This document shows positions 44,110 to 53,894 of a stretch of DNA of 64,000 nucleotides, piece by piece. The stretch comes from JBFONV01 sp040779335. GTDB taxonomy: Bacteria > Pseudomonadota > Gammaproteobacteria > Enterobacterales > Alteromonadaceae. The stretch is from the NCBI GenBank assembly GCA_040779335.1, contig JBFONV010000001.1, positions 744,001 through 808,000 of the forward strand. The letters are read 5' to 3'. The notes beneath the pieces are model-generated. The model was not told the origin of the DNA, made no database searches, and was given only the letters and a program-made list of their open reading frames with translations. The translations under genes and the position numbers were made by a program. The stretch's first letter is position 1. Every line of letters starts with the position of its first letter.

Positions 44110-45795
44110 ATGTTGTACACTTCAAGAAAACAAATAATAAAACCACTTATAATTTTAAGCGTCATCATCTCGGTGGGGCTAGTTGTAGGCTTTAAATATT
44201 CGCCTAAAACATCAGGTAAAGCGATTTCATATATCGTTAGTGCCAAAGATTACTCTTTACTCAAGACTAACTTAAAAAAACTTGGTGTTATGCCAAGCCA
44301 CGAGTTAGCCATCATAGATTCTGTTGCCGTAAAATTAACCACTGAGCAGCTAGAAAAATTGCAAAAACAGCAGAAAGTCGATGTCTCTATAAACCATAAA
44401 GTCGAATTAAGCGGTGTTGCCCGTGGGCAACGTAGATGGCAGCCACAATCAGTGGTTAACGAGCAAGTTGATGCGTCTTACGTTCATATGTTTGGTAACT
44501 ATGGGCAAGGTGTGACTATCGGCTTTTTGGATACTGGATTAGATCAGTTGTCCGGTTTGGCTAATGATTTAAACGGGCATGATAAAGCTTGGGGTACCTA
44601 TGACGCGATTAATAATACAGTCAGTAATTATGATGACGAAGCAAACGGTCATGGTACACATGTAGCCAGTATTGCAACCAACAGTGATTATGACAGTAAT
44701 GGTCGTATTTATGGGGTTGCGCCCAATGCAGCTCATGTCGGTATTAAAGCGTTTGATGCAGAAGGTAAAGCGACTTATGCTGACGTTATTCGCGGCATAG
44801 ACTGGGCATTACAAGTTAAAGATCAAATAAATCTTCGTGTATTAAATATGTCTTTTAGTGGTCCCGTTCGTTCAAATTATTGGGACGATCCATTAAATAA
44901 AGCCGTAATGAAGGCATGGCAAGCAGGAATTGTAGTAGTAGCATCCGCAGGTAATACAGGTCCAGACCCTATGACGATTGGTGTACCGGGTAATGTGCCA
45001 TATATCATCACCGTTGGCGCCATGACTGATGATTACACTTCAAGTTATTATTCAGATGACAAATTAGCGAGTTTTAGCTCAGCTGGACCTACACCAGAAG
45101 GTTTTGTCAAACCCGATGTTTTAGCGCCAGGTGGCCATTTATCTGGTTTGATGTCATTTGATTCGCAGTTGGTTACAGAACATCCAGAATTTCACGATGG
45201 TGGTCGTTATTTTGAAATGTCGGGTACATCACAAGCTGCAGGTGTTGTTTCTGGAATTGCTGCGTTGATTTTAACCGATAACCCATTGCTAACACCTGAT
45301 CAAGTGAAATGCCGTTTAATGGATGGTGCGTATCGGGCTAACAATGCTGATGGCAGTTTGCGATATAGCGTCTTTCAACAAGGGGCTGGACTAGTTAGTG
45401 CCTATTATTCAGTTGTTAGTGAAGCGGATAATTGTGCTAATTCCGATTTAGATATTGCTAAAGATTTAGCCGGCGATGAACATTATTACGGTCCAGCTAA
45501 TATAAATGATGATGGAAACTTTTATGTTGAAGGGTTGGGCGATGAATATATTTGGGATATGGATCTGGGAGCCTTGGATGGGGACGTACTTATTTGGCGA
45601 AATAGTGTTGGTACTGAGCAAATAACTTGGAAAAATAGTGCAACTACAGATGTTTTAATTTGGCGAAATAGTTTTGATACCGATGTTTTAATTTGGCGAA
45701 ATAGTATTGATACAGATGTCTTGATTTGGCGAAATAGTATTGGAGCAAATGAAATTGCTACCATTAGTGTTAATAACTGGGTTGATCAAGAATAA
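44110..45795 (+). CDS. S8 serine protease with C-terminal DVLIWRNS repeats
   Basis: This 561-residue subtilase differs from its two neighbours. An N-terminal hydrophobic helix (about 10-28) acts as anchor or uncleaved signal; an I9-like segment spans 35-100. The triad is Asp141 (FLDTGLDQ), His181 (HGTHVAS) and Ser374 (GTSQAAG, not the usual GTSMATP). This resembles AprX-like S8 proteases. After the catalytic domain an acidic stretch (DEHYYGPANINDDG) leads to five 11-residue repeats (about 492-546) containing IWRNS or TWKNS. The end is ISVNNWVDQE. GGGGAATAAAC precedes the ATG at 44110. Confidence 0.94.
   Translation: MLYTSRKQIIKPLIILSVIISVGLVVGFKYSPKTSGKAISYIVSAKDYSLLKTNLKKLGVMPSHELAIIDSVAVKLTTEQLEKLQKQQKVDVSINHKVELSGVARGQRRWQPQSVVNEQVDASYVHMFGNYGQGVTIGFLDTGLDQLSGLANDLNGHDKAWGTYDAINNTVSNYDDEANGHGTHVASIATNSDYDSNGRIYGVAPNAAHVGIKAFDAEGKATYADVIRGIDWALQVKDQINLRVLNMSFSGPVRSNYWDDPLNKAVMKAWQAGIVVVASAGNTGPDPMTIGVPGNVPYIITVGAMTDDYTSSYYSDDKLASFSSAGPTPEGFVKPDVLAPGGHLSGLMSFDSQLVTEHPEFHDGGRYFEMSGTSQAAGVVSGIAALILTDNPLLTPDQVKCRLMDGAYRANNADGSLRYSVFQQGAGLVSAYYSVVSEADNCANSDLDIAKDLAGDEHYYGPANINDDGNFYVEGLGDEYIWDMDLGALDGDVLIWRNSVGTEQITWKNSATTDVLIWRNSFDTDVLIWRNSIDTDVLIWRNSIGANEIATISVNNWVDQE
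45583..45747 (+). repeat. five tandem 33-base repeats in the third S8 protease gene
   Basis: The units (45583, 45616, 45649, 45682, 45715) each encode 11 residues of pattern DVLIWRNSxxT; the second is diverged (EQITWKNSATT). Units three, four and five are nearly identical at DNA level (GATGTTTTAATTTGGCGA). Conservation of sequence including synonymous positions suggests recent duplication or gene conversion. Confidence 0.9.
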
Positions 45796-45890
45796 ATAAT
45801 TACTATTAGTAGCCACGGTCCCTTACTGTGGCTACTATACTTACAGCAATGATCAGAGAACACACTCCTTTAAACTAAAAGATTTATCTA

Positions 45891-48800
45891 TTGAATTTTA
45901 AACTATTTATTTTTTTGTTAAGTTGTTTACATCTCAGTGCACTCGCTAAAGATGTAAAACTATTCAAGAATTTCCCCAATGATAATCCAATGTCTTATAA
46001 GTTTGTCCGTACCATTGCCCAAGACGATGACGGATTTATGTGGTTTGGCTCTTCAGAAGGTCTGGATAGATTTGATGGATACAAATTAGTCAGTTTTCAT
46101 CATGATAGTGAAGCTCCTAGTTCTCTTAGTTCTAATGTTATTGGTAAAATTCTCGTCGATAGTCAACAAAACTTGTGGATTGGAACAAGGGGAGGGGGAT
46201 TAAATTTATTTCAGGAAGATAGTCAAGATTTCCTACATTTTACGACCAAAAGCAACAACACAACTTTAACTAATGACACTGTTAATGCTTTACTAGAGGA
46301 TAGTAATGGGAACTTATGGGTAGGTACAGACAATGGGTTAAACGTATTAATCAATGGCGCTGAAAGTCGCTCAGTTAAGCAAATAACTCAAGAGTTAGGT
46401 AATCCGAATAGCTTAACTCATAATACCGTTTATTCTTTAATAGAGACCAAAAATAGAGAAATTTGGGTTGGAACTAACGGTGGTGGAATTTCAGTTTTTG
46501 ATTTGAACGGAAATTTCATCAGAGCAATCAAATATCAAGACACTAATAGCTCGACCTACATTAATAAATTCATAAATAGCTTGTATCAAGACAAGCAAGG
46601 TTATATATGGATAGGGACAGTTGACAATGGGTTACTTAAATTTGATTCGAAAACTGCAACGTATGCGCATTATCAATATGATAGTGAAAATACCTCTTCT
46701 ATCAGTAGTAATGCAGTAACTCAAATTTATCAGGATTCAGAGCAAAACATTTGGATTGCAACTGATAATGGCCTGTCAATATATAACAGTACTTCCAATG
46801 AGTTTATCCAGTACAAGCATATCGCTAATAGTCCATATAGCTTAAATAGTGACTATATATTAACTTTCTTTGAAGATAGCAATCGAATGATGTGGATTGG
46901 TACCTTCACTGGTATTAATCGCTGGGATCCTAAAATGACTGTCTTCAGTCAATATAGCAGTCAAACCAATCCTGAATTAAGCAACAATAATATAACCAGC
47001 TTTACCCAGTTGGATAATAACAAACTTATTTTTAGTACATATAGTGGCGGATTATATCAATTTTCATTAAATGATAATGTTTTTATCCCTTTAGAATTTA
47101 ACCCCTATTTTTCTGAACGCAGACTAATGACTGTTTTTGGTGAAAAGAATACTTTATGGGTGGGAACGCGTGCTTCGGGATTGTTTGAGATAGATTTGAC
47201 AACTAAAAAGATTAATCATTATCAAAATGATCCTAAAAACAATAAAAGTTTATCTGCAAATAGCGTTACTGATATTATTAGAGATTCGAATGGAAACCTA
47301 TGGGTCTCAACTTTTCATCAAGGTATAAACCGATTAAATAAAGACGGTTCCTTTACGCGTTTTATAAAAAAAGAAAAGTCGCCAGAGCAAGGACCAAGCA
47401 GTAACCATATCCTGCATGTGCTCGAGGATGGAGGAGGAGATATATGGCTTGCTACCTACGGCGGAGGTCTTAATCGCTTCGATAGTAAATCGGAAACTTT
47501 TCACCATATTCGCTATAGTGATGACAATGAGAGTAGTATTTCTAGCGATTTATCTTGGGTCATGTTACTCGATAAAGACAATAATTTATGGGTGGGCAAC
47601 CAAGAGACTGGCATAGACATTCTCTTAAATGAAAAATTGCTTAAAAAGGATTATTCATTTAAACATCTAGATACTAAAGATGGCATGAAAAGTCGTACAG
47701 TATATGCCATGGAACAGGATGCTTTTGGCGATATCTGGATAAGTTCTAATAAAGGCATCTCCCGTTTTTCACCCGAGAAGCAAGCTTTCAAACACTTTGA
47801 TTTAAGCCATGGTTTGGTCGACCTTGAATACAGTCATGGTTCGGTATTTAAAGCTAATAACAACACTATATTGTTTGGCTCTGGTAAAGGGGCTACGAGT
47901 GTCGATGCGGAAAAAACCAATAGTTATTTACCTGCGCCTAAAGTGAGATTGACAAATATTTTAAACTTAAATGAGCCCATGATGTTAAAGAGTTCATTAT
48001 CACATTTAAAAAGCTTGGAATTAAATTATAGTGATCAGTTAATTTCTTTCGAATATGTCGGCTTAAATTACTTCAATCCCGAGTCCACACGTTATAAATA
48101 TCGCCTGTTAGGTTTTGATAAAGAGTGGATCGATGCCGGTAAATCTCGTCGAGCTACCTATACCAATTTACCCGCAGGTAATTTTCAATTGCAAATCATC
48201 GCAGGTAATAATGATGATATTTGGAGCGATCCTGGGTTAGCTTTAGATATCACGGTTAAACCTGCGCCTTGGAATACCTGGTGGGCCTATTTGTTTTATA
48301 CCATAATGATAGCATTGCTATTATTAGCCTATTCGCGATTTTTAAATAGAAAACTGTTAATAGAGCAACAACAGAAAGTCTATTTAAAGCAACAAGTACA
48401 GGAAAAAACGCAAGAATATCAGTCAAAAAATATAGAGCTAGAGCAGGCTAACAAACAACTCGAAAATGCCGCAACAGTTGATAAGATCACTGGGGTTAAA
48501 AGTAGGCGTTATTTAGATATCTATATTGAGCAAGCCAGCCAATTAATGTCGCAAATCCATGAAAATATTTTGCCAGTGCAACGTAGTATTCTGCCGCGTT
48601 TATATCTTGTAATGATAAAAATCAGCGATGTTAGTGAGGTAACTAATAGCCAACTGGTAAACTTAACCGATTTATTGCTGTACAGCCGAAATAAAGACGA
48701 TCTTGTGATCAGATGGTCCGATGATGCCTTTGCTATTATTGGCTATGAAAAGGATGATAACGTGCGCGAGCTTGCGATACGCCTCTCTCACCGTTTTGAG

Positions 48801-49055
48801 CAAGTGTTAGGTCAGAATACTCAAGTCGATTTGGCGTATTCATTCTACCCATTCAATTTTGAACAACCTATGGAACTCTCGTGGGATCAGGTCAGTGTGA
48901 TCGCTGAACATGGCTTGAAAATTGTCAATAACAATAAAGAAATAAACTGGCTGGGATTCTATGCACCGAAAACCCAGCCATTTAGTTATTTGGAATTAAT
49001 ACAAGTAACTAATCTTGAAGAGTTAAATAAAAGCGTAAAATTAAAGCACGGCTAA
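45891..49055 (+). CDS. periplasmic propeller sensor (Reg_prop, Y_Y_Y) with degenerate GGDEF output
   Basis: This 1054-residue protein has a signal peptide (MNFKLFIFLLSCLHLSALAKD). Reg_prop repeats follow (about 30-700), with many copies of the pattern D..GNLWVGT..GLN. Next come a Y_Y_Y domain (about 725-790), one membrane helix (about 798-818), a coiled coil to about 855, and a GGDEF-like domain. That domain begins ATVDKITGVKSRRYLD, but its active-site loop is RWSDDAF (near residue 942), so cyclase activity is not expected. It probably senses oligosaccharides or peptides in the periplasm. The start is TTG 45891 with a weak ribosome-binding site. It ends with a four-base convergent overlap with the hybrid kinase gene. 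Confidence 0.9.
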   Translation: MNFKLFIFLLSCLHLSALAKDVKLFKNFPNDNPMSYKFVRTIAQDDDGFMWFGSSEGLDRFDGYKLVSFHHDSEAPSSLSSNVIGKILVDSQQNLWIGTRGGGLNLFQEDSQDFLHFTTKSNNTTLTNDTVNALLEDSNGNLWVGTDNGLNVLINGAESRSVKQITQELGNPNSLTHNTVYSLIETKNREIWVGTNGGGISVFDLNGNFIRAIKYQDTNSSTYINKFINSLYQDKQGYIWIGTVDNGLLKFDSKTATYAHYQYDSENTSSISSNAVTQIYQDSEQNIWIATDNGLSIYNSTSNEFIQYKHIANSPYSLNSDYILTFFEDSNRMMWIGTFTGINRWDPKMTVFSQYSSQTNPELSNNNITSFTQLDNNKLIFSTYSGGLYQFSLNDNVFIPLEFNPYFSERRLMTVFGEKNTLWVGTRASGLFEIDLTTKKINHYQNDPKNNKSLSANSVTDIIRDSNGNLWVSTFHQGINRLNKDGSFTRFIKKEKSPEQGPSSNHILHVLEDGGGDIWLATYGGGLNRFDSKSETFHHIRYSDDNESSISSDLSWVMLLDKDNNLWVGNQETGIDILLNEKLLKKDYSFKHLDTKDGMKSRTVYAMEQDAFGDIWISSNKGISRFSPEKQAFKHFDLSHGLVDLEYSHGSVFKANNNTILFGSGKGATSVDAEKTNSYLPAPKVRLTNILNLNEPMMLKSSLSHLKSLELNYSDQLISFEYVGLNYFNPESTRYKYRLLGFDKEWIDAGKSRRATYTNLPAGNFQLQIIAGNNDDIWSDPGLALDITVKPAPWNTWWAYLFYTIMIALLLLAYSRFLNRKLLIEQQQKVYLKQQVQEKTQEYQSKNIELEQANKQLENAATVDKITGVKSRRYLDIYIEQASQLMSQIHENILPVQRSILPRLYLVMIKISDVSEVTNSQLVNLTDLLLYSRNKDDLVIRWSDDAFAIIGYEKDDNVRELAIRLSHRFEQVLGQNTQVDLAYSFYPFNFEQPMELSWDQVSVIAEHGLKIVNNNKEINWLGFYAPKTQPFSYLELIQVTNLEELNKSVKLKHG

Positions 49056-52054
49056 TCTTGATGTAAATGCTTTTGTTGGTATTGCTTCGGCGTACAGTCA
49101 AATGATTCCTTAAAGCACCTGCCAAAATAGGTTTGTGACGAGAAGCCAACATCAAGCGCAATACGACCAATTTGTGAGCCATTTAAAAGTAACTCTTGAG
49201 CCTTTTTAAGGCGAAATTCTTTGATGAAATTATTGGGTGTACTGCCTAACATTACTTTCATTTTTCGCTGTAATTGACGTTCACTCATGGCGAGTTCATT
49301 GGCCAACATTGAAATATCTAAGTTAGGTTCTGTATATAATTTGGCGACTAATTTTTCTAGTTTTTGCAGAAACTTATCGTCTAAGCTTATTTGTCCTTCT
49401 GGGCCCTGCGCTAATTTAGAAACATTGTCTTGACTGACTGATTTTCGTTCTGCTTTTTGTTCATTAGTAAAATGCTGCAAATATGTTTGCTGCAATTGTT
49501 TTCTATTATCGATTAAGTTTTGAATACGCGTGAGCAGTTCATGTTGATTGAAGGGTTTACTTAAATATTCGTCTGCGTTTAAATCTAGCCCTTGTAGTCT
49601 GCTTTCTAGGTCTGAACGAGCCGTTAGCAATATCACAGGAATATGTGCGGTCATTTCATGGCTTTTGAGCTCTTTAAGCACTTCAAAGCCATCTATTCCA
49701 GTTAACATTAAGTCACAGACTATAAGGTCTGGAATATACTCTTGGGCGAGCTGAAGCCCTAGCTCACCGCTACCAGCTAATATAACATGATGCTGTTGTT
49801 CAATAACTTGTTTAATATGGCTTTGCATATCAAGATTATCTTCAATCACTAAAATAACTTGGTGAGAATGGTTTATTTGTTCGCTACTGACACTGCGTTG
49901 TTCAGTTAACAGCGATGTAACTTCATTTTCAGAAAGACTCATAGGCGTAGAAATTTCGCTTTCCAAAGCGCTAGCCAAAGGAATAGAAAGGCTAAATTTA
50001 CTGCCGTGCCCTTGATCGCTAACCAAACTGATACGCCAACCGTGAGTTTTAACTAGCTCATTAACTAACGATAATCCTATACCAACGCCAAATGTGGATT
50101 GGCTACGTGGATCGTCAGCCCGCTGAAAGCGTTCAAAAATTTTGCTTTGATTATCTTTGCTTATACCTATTCCAGAATCGATTACATCTAAAATTACCGT
50201 ATCTTGCTCTGCATAAGCATTAACTTGAATATCGCCTCCTGCAGGCGTGTATTTGACTGCGTTTGCTAGCAGATTAAAAATAATCTTTTCAAATGCTTGA
50301 GCGTCGCATTCAATCCACAAATCGTCTGGTATGGTACTGGTAAATGAAAGTTTACTTTGTGTTGCCAGTCTGGAGAATGAGTCAACGGGCATATTCATTA
50401 ATGATTTCAAGCGAAATGTACTGAGTGTTAACTGCGGGTTATCGGCAAGTCGCGACAATTCTAAAAGCTGTTCAACCATTCGTACCAACCTTAAACCATT
50501 TCTTTTGGCGGTCGTTAAGTCTTCCGACTCTTCTTCTTTTTCAGTTTTGCTTAAGTACCTGTCTATAATGCCGTTGATTATGGTCAATGGTGTTCTAAAT
50601 TCATGTGAAATATTGGCAATGAATTTATCCTTTAATTCAAGGGCTTGTTTTTCCGCCAATTTTCTTGCAGATAGATTAATAAATGTAATAACAATCAAAG
50701 GGTTTTCTTCGCGTTCAGCCCATTGTAACTCTGCTTGAGCTGGAAATTCTGTGCCATCTGATCGCAAAGATATACATTCTATGGAAATCCCTAACTCTTT
50801 TCTTTGCAATGAGTAGACATTACTTTGGTAATCAAAGAAAAAGTGCATTTCGTCTTTGTCTGAGAATAGTTTACTGACATTCGAACCTTTAAGTTCATGC
50901 TCTAAACTTTGAAACATTTGTACCGCTGCAGCGTTAGCCGATAAAATAGTACCCTTGGTTGATGTGGTCAAAATAGCATTGTTGGAGACATTAACAATTG
51001 CCTTGTCTTCACTATTTAGTAGCGACACAGTGAGTTGATTATTAAGTTCTGCTAACTGAAGAGATTGCTCTTGTTGATGCTTTAATTTATTTTTAAGCTG
51101 ACTTGATTGTTTAATTCTAGCGTAAGAAATACTCAATATTAGTATTGCGCCAACAAAAAGCCATAAACCAATGATAATTGACTGCAAACTTGAGCCGACC
51201 GCATAAAATAAATGTTTTTCAGTACCATACAAATGTATAAAGGCTAACGTTCCCATTAAAAACAAGATATACGACTCAGCATTACTGGTTTTTTTTATGG
51301 TAACGGGTTTTTTCTTGCTGCTTAATGATATGTTGGCAGCAAGCATGACAAATAAATACGGCAATAATGGCAACGCGAGAGTAAAGTAGCTGGATTTTGT
51401 GGCTTCGCCGTGCAGTATTTGCATAAAAGCTGCCAGATTGCCGATTAACAAAAAACTGCCTGACAAGGCCAATAATGCAAATGTATACCGCCAAAAATCC
51501 CCCTGACTGTTTATCAAACAAAATAATATCCTACTTAAAATCAGCACGTTAATTATGATATGAAATAGCAGTGTTGGTTTGCTTGCGTCTAATGTGTTTT
51601 CCGCTAAGTCTGTAGGGATAAGCACAAAATAACTAAAACAAATTACCGTAAAAAATATCGCTGGAACACGGCCACTAATATATTTGTTAAGCGGTACATC
51701 GCTTAAATGGGGATTGGTTTCAATAGCTAATAAAATAAAAAAATAGATGAATAGTGACGCAAAGTTTCGCGTTAATTGTTGCGTCACATTGTTTGCGTCA
51801 TACGGCAATAAGCGGCTAATTAGTGCGCAGATAAGGGCAAAAAATATATATTGCCAGAATAGTCTTAAGGATTGCGAATTTGCTTTTTTATAACAAATGA
51901 ACAAAAACAGACATGCAATACTTTGAATGAGAAACAAGGCAATATTTTGTTGTTCATCCATCGGCATTGAGATCACGTTTACCAATAAATGATATGGAAA
52001 TAAGGCAACAATAGATGCTACGACTAAAATCAGCGCTCTAGTTGATATGGGCAA
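49052..52054 (-). CDS. hybrid sensor histidine kinase with receiver and AraC-type output
   Basis: This 1000-residue protein has a membrane region of about eleven hydrophobic helices (1-310) and a coiled coil (312-345). A PAS-like domain (about 360-460) precedes HisKA with FIANISHEFRTPLTII (His near 484). The ATPase domain (about 580-690) has NLLANAVKYTPAGG and GVGIGLSLV. A receiver follows, with phospho-acceptor Asp in DLIVCDLMLTG (near 780), and a C-terminal AraC helix-turn-helix (about 900-1000, MSERQLQRKMKVMLGSTPNNFIKEFRLKKAQELL). It should phosphorylate its receiver and bind DNA from the membrane. It lacks a Reg_prop sensor, which the convergent neighbour carries. Confidence 0.95.
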   Translation of the reverse strand: MPISTRALILVVASIVALFPYHLLVNVISMPMDEQQNIALFLIQSIACLFLFICYKKANSQSLRLFWQYIFFALICALISRLLPYDANNVTQQLTRNFASLFIYFFILLAIETNPHLSDVPLNKYISGRVPAIFFTVICFSYFVLIPTDLAENTLDASKPTLLFHIIINVLILSRILFCLINSQGDFWRYTFALLALSGSFLLIGNLAAFMQILHGEATKSSYFTLALPLLPYLFVMLAANISLSSKKKPVTIKKTSNAESYILFLMGTLAFIHLYGTEKHLFYAVGSSLQSIIIGLWLFVGAILILSISYARIKQSSQLKNKLKHQQEQSLQLAELNNQLTVSLLNSEDKAIVNVSNNAILTTSTKGTILSANAAAVQMFQSLEHELKGSNVSKLFSDKDEMHFFFDYQSNVYSLQRKELGISIECISLRSDGTEFPAQAELQWAEREENPLIVITFINLSARKLAEKQALELKDKFIANISHEFRTPLTIINGIIDRYLSKTEKEEESEDLTTAKRNGLRLVRMVEQLLELSRLADNPQLTLSTFRLKSLMNMPVDSFSRLATQSKLSFTSTIPDDLWIECDAQAFEKIIFNLLANAVKYTPAGGDIQVNAYAEQDTVILDVIDSGIGISKDNQSKIFERFQRADDPRSQSTFGVGIGLSLVNELVKTHGWRISLVSDQGHGSKFSLSIPLASALESEISTPMSLSENEVTSLLTEQRSVSSEQINHSHQVILVIEDNLDMQSHIKQVIEQQHHVILAGSGELGLQLAQEYIPDLIVCDLMLTGIDGFEVLKELKSHEMTAHIPVILLTARSDLESRLQGLDLNADEYLSKPFNQHELLTRIQNLIDNRKQLQQTYLQHFTNEQKAERKSVSQDNVSKLAQGPEGQISLDDKFLQKLEKLVAKLYTEPNLDISMLANELAMSERQLQRKMKVMLGSTPNNFIKEFRLKKAQELLLNGSQIGRIALDVGFSSQTYFGRCFKESFDCTPKQYQQKHLHQD

Positions 52055-52646
52055 TTGAAGTTCCTACGGATCAGCTGTATTTATTATTATAGTATTAGTG
52101 AACATTTCAAACAGAAATAATTCAACGACTGTAATCTATAATAACATTTTGTTTACATCAAGTTTGCAGGTTTATTCTTATCATTTAAATAACTCATAGT
52201 GTAAAGATATCCTGCTTTTAGGTGCTTTAATCACCATATTTTAATTACATTTAGTGCTAGGGAATTATTTATTTTGTTCTAATAAATTAACGTATGAATT
52301 TAAATGTCGACTCAATTATATTGAGCATAAATTACAATATTTGACAGGGTAAATGGCTCTCCGAGCCCGCTCGGCTAATGGTAATAAATATCAGGATAAA
52401 ACGGTGATGTCGATATTTAGCCAATATATGAGCTAGGAACAGAGAAACACAATGGCTGTTACAAGAGTTATTTAACACTACTTGAATGTGCTATATGTAG
52501 TGTTAATCTCATCTGTTCGACATTGTCATTTTCTTTGGTTAACGTTGTCGAACAGCGAGCTAATTTTTTTAAACTGCATCAGCTACTGGTTTTCTATGGT
52601 CGCGAAGATGCAGCGAATTATTAGGTTATCACTAGCTATATTCTTA
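52055..52646. other. 592-base gap upstream of the hybrid kinase gene
   Basis: This is the longest gene-free stretch in the window. It includes the hybrid kinase promoter region and the end of proA. Two structures stand out: a hairpin CCGAG-CCCG-CTCGG (52361-52374) and a 10-base inverted repeat (52513-52555). Between them I find no coding signal that I trust; a 65-codon plus-strand frame overlaps the end of proA. Confidence 0.5.
52513..52555. repeat. 10-base perfect inverted repeat with 23-base spacer
   Basis: CTGTTCGACA and TGTCGAACAG are exact complements 23 bases apart. On the plus strand a run CGAGCTAATTTTTTT follows, so it might end plus-strand transcription or form a long hairpin in RNA read from proA. 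No protein site is known to me. Confidence 0.55.
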
Positions 52647-53894
52647 TTAGCTTCTTACGTGACCATCACCAGCGACTAAGAATTTTTCGGTCGTTAATGA
52701 TTCAAGACCCATTGGGCCATAGGCATGTAATTTTGTTGTTGCAATACCAATCTCTGCGCCTAAGCCAAGTTGACTGCCATCAGAGAAGCGTGAAGATGCG
52801 TTAACCATAACAACGGATGCATCCACACAGCGTTGAAAACGTTGAGCACGCTCAGTGTCTTCAGTACAGATAACCTCTGTATGGTTACTGCCATGTTGAT
52901 GAATGTGGTCGAATGCTTGGGTCATGTTATCAACCACTTTAATGGCTATTTCTAATCGTAAATACTCTTGCCCAAAGTCATCGTTTGCTATTAAGGTTCC
53001 ACCTTCAAAAAACGCTAAACTCGTAGAGCATGCATTAACAGTAACATTGTGAGAACTTAATTCTTTAGCTGCCAATGGCAAGAATTCGTTAGCAATATCG
53101 CGGTGAACAACCAAACCTTCAAGAGCATTACAGACACCAGTGCGCTGAGTTTTACCGTTGAGTAGAAGCTTAATAGCTTTATCAAGATCAGCATGTTTAT
53201 CAATATATAAATGACAAACCCCTTTAAAATGCTGAATTACGGGGATCTTACTGTTATCCGTTACAAAGTTTATTAAACCTTCTCCACCACGAGGAATGAT
53301 CACATCAATATGATCTCGTTGCTCCATTAAGTCCATTAATAGGCTGCGATCAGCATTGGGGATCACACTAATTAATGCTTTTGGTAAATCAAACGAAGCA
53401 AGTGTTTTTTGCAATATGGTGGCGATTGCTAAGCTTGAATGCAGTGCTTCTTTACCACCTCGCAAAATAATTGCATTACCTGATTTGAAACACAGCGCGC
53501 CAGCATCAGCAGTGACATTCGGTCTGGCTTCATAAATCATGCATACCACTCCAAGAGGCATACGCATTTTACTAATTTTGAGACCGTTAGGTTGTTCTCC
53601 TAAGTCTCGAAGTTTACCTACAGGATCAGGCAGCATGGCGATGGCCTCTACTCCTTCAGCCATTATTTCGATGCGTTCTTGAGTTAGCAATAAACGGTCG
53701 AGCATCGCATCAGATAAGTTATTCTCTTTAGCTTGGGCCATGTCAACCTTATTGGCACTTAAAATTTGTGCACTTTCTTCACGTAATGCACTAGCCATAA
53801 CAAGCAAAATGTAATTCTTTTTTTCTTCAGTTAATTCGATTAGTTTACGTGAAGCGAGCGAAGCTTGTTTTGATATTTCTGTTACTAAGTTCAT
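52647..53894 (-). CDS. proA: ProA, gamma-glutamyl phosphate reductase
   Basis: This 415-residue NADPH-dependent dehydrogenase makes glutamate-5-semialdehyde in proline synthesis. The N-terminus EISKQASLASRKLIELTEEKKNYIL, the PLGVVCMIYEARPNVTADAGALCFKSGNAIILRGGKEALHS segment, and catalytic Cys in GKTQRTGVCNALEGL are all present. GSNHTEVICTED is a late signature. The ATG at 53894 overlaps the proB stop by four bases, so the two are translationally coupled. Length and motifs are normal. Confidence 0.97.
   Translation of the reverse strand: MNLVTEISKQASLASRKLIELTEEKKNYILLVMASALREESAQILSANKVDMAQAKENNLSDAMLDRLLLTQERIEIMAEGVEAIAMLPDPVGKLRDLGEQPNGLKISKMRMPLGVVCMIYEARPNVTADAGALCFKSGNAIILRGGKEALHSSLAIATILQKTLASFDLPKALISVIPNADRSLLMDLMEQRDHIDVIIPRGGEGLINFVTDNSKIPVIQHFKGVCHLYIDKHADLDKAIKLLLNGKTQRTGVCNALEGLVVHRDIANEFLPLAAKELSSHNVTVNACSTSLAFFEGGTLIANDDFGQEYLRLEIAIKVVDNMTQAFDHIHQHGSNHTEVICTEDTERAQRFQRCVDASVVMVNASSRFSDGSQLGLGAEIGIATTKLHAYGPMGLESLTTEKFLVAGDGHVRS

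Noticed and set aside
45583..45747. Tandem 33-base repeats as a possible CRISPR array
   Set aside because: The units are contiguous with no unique spacers, keep the reading frame and encode protein repeats inside a protease gene.
45891..52054. A single hybrid two-component gene broken by a frameshift
   Set aside because: The two genes run on opposite strands and each has its own membrane region and full output domain, so they are separate genes.
52482..52679. 65-codon plus-strand frame in the gap before proA
   Set aside because: It overlaps the end of proA on the other strand, has no ribosome-binding site and resembles no protein.
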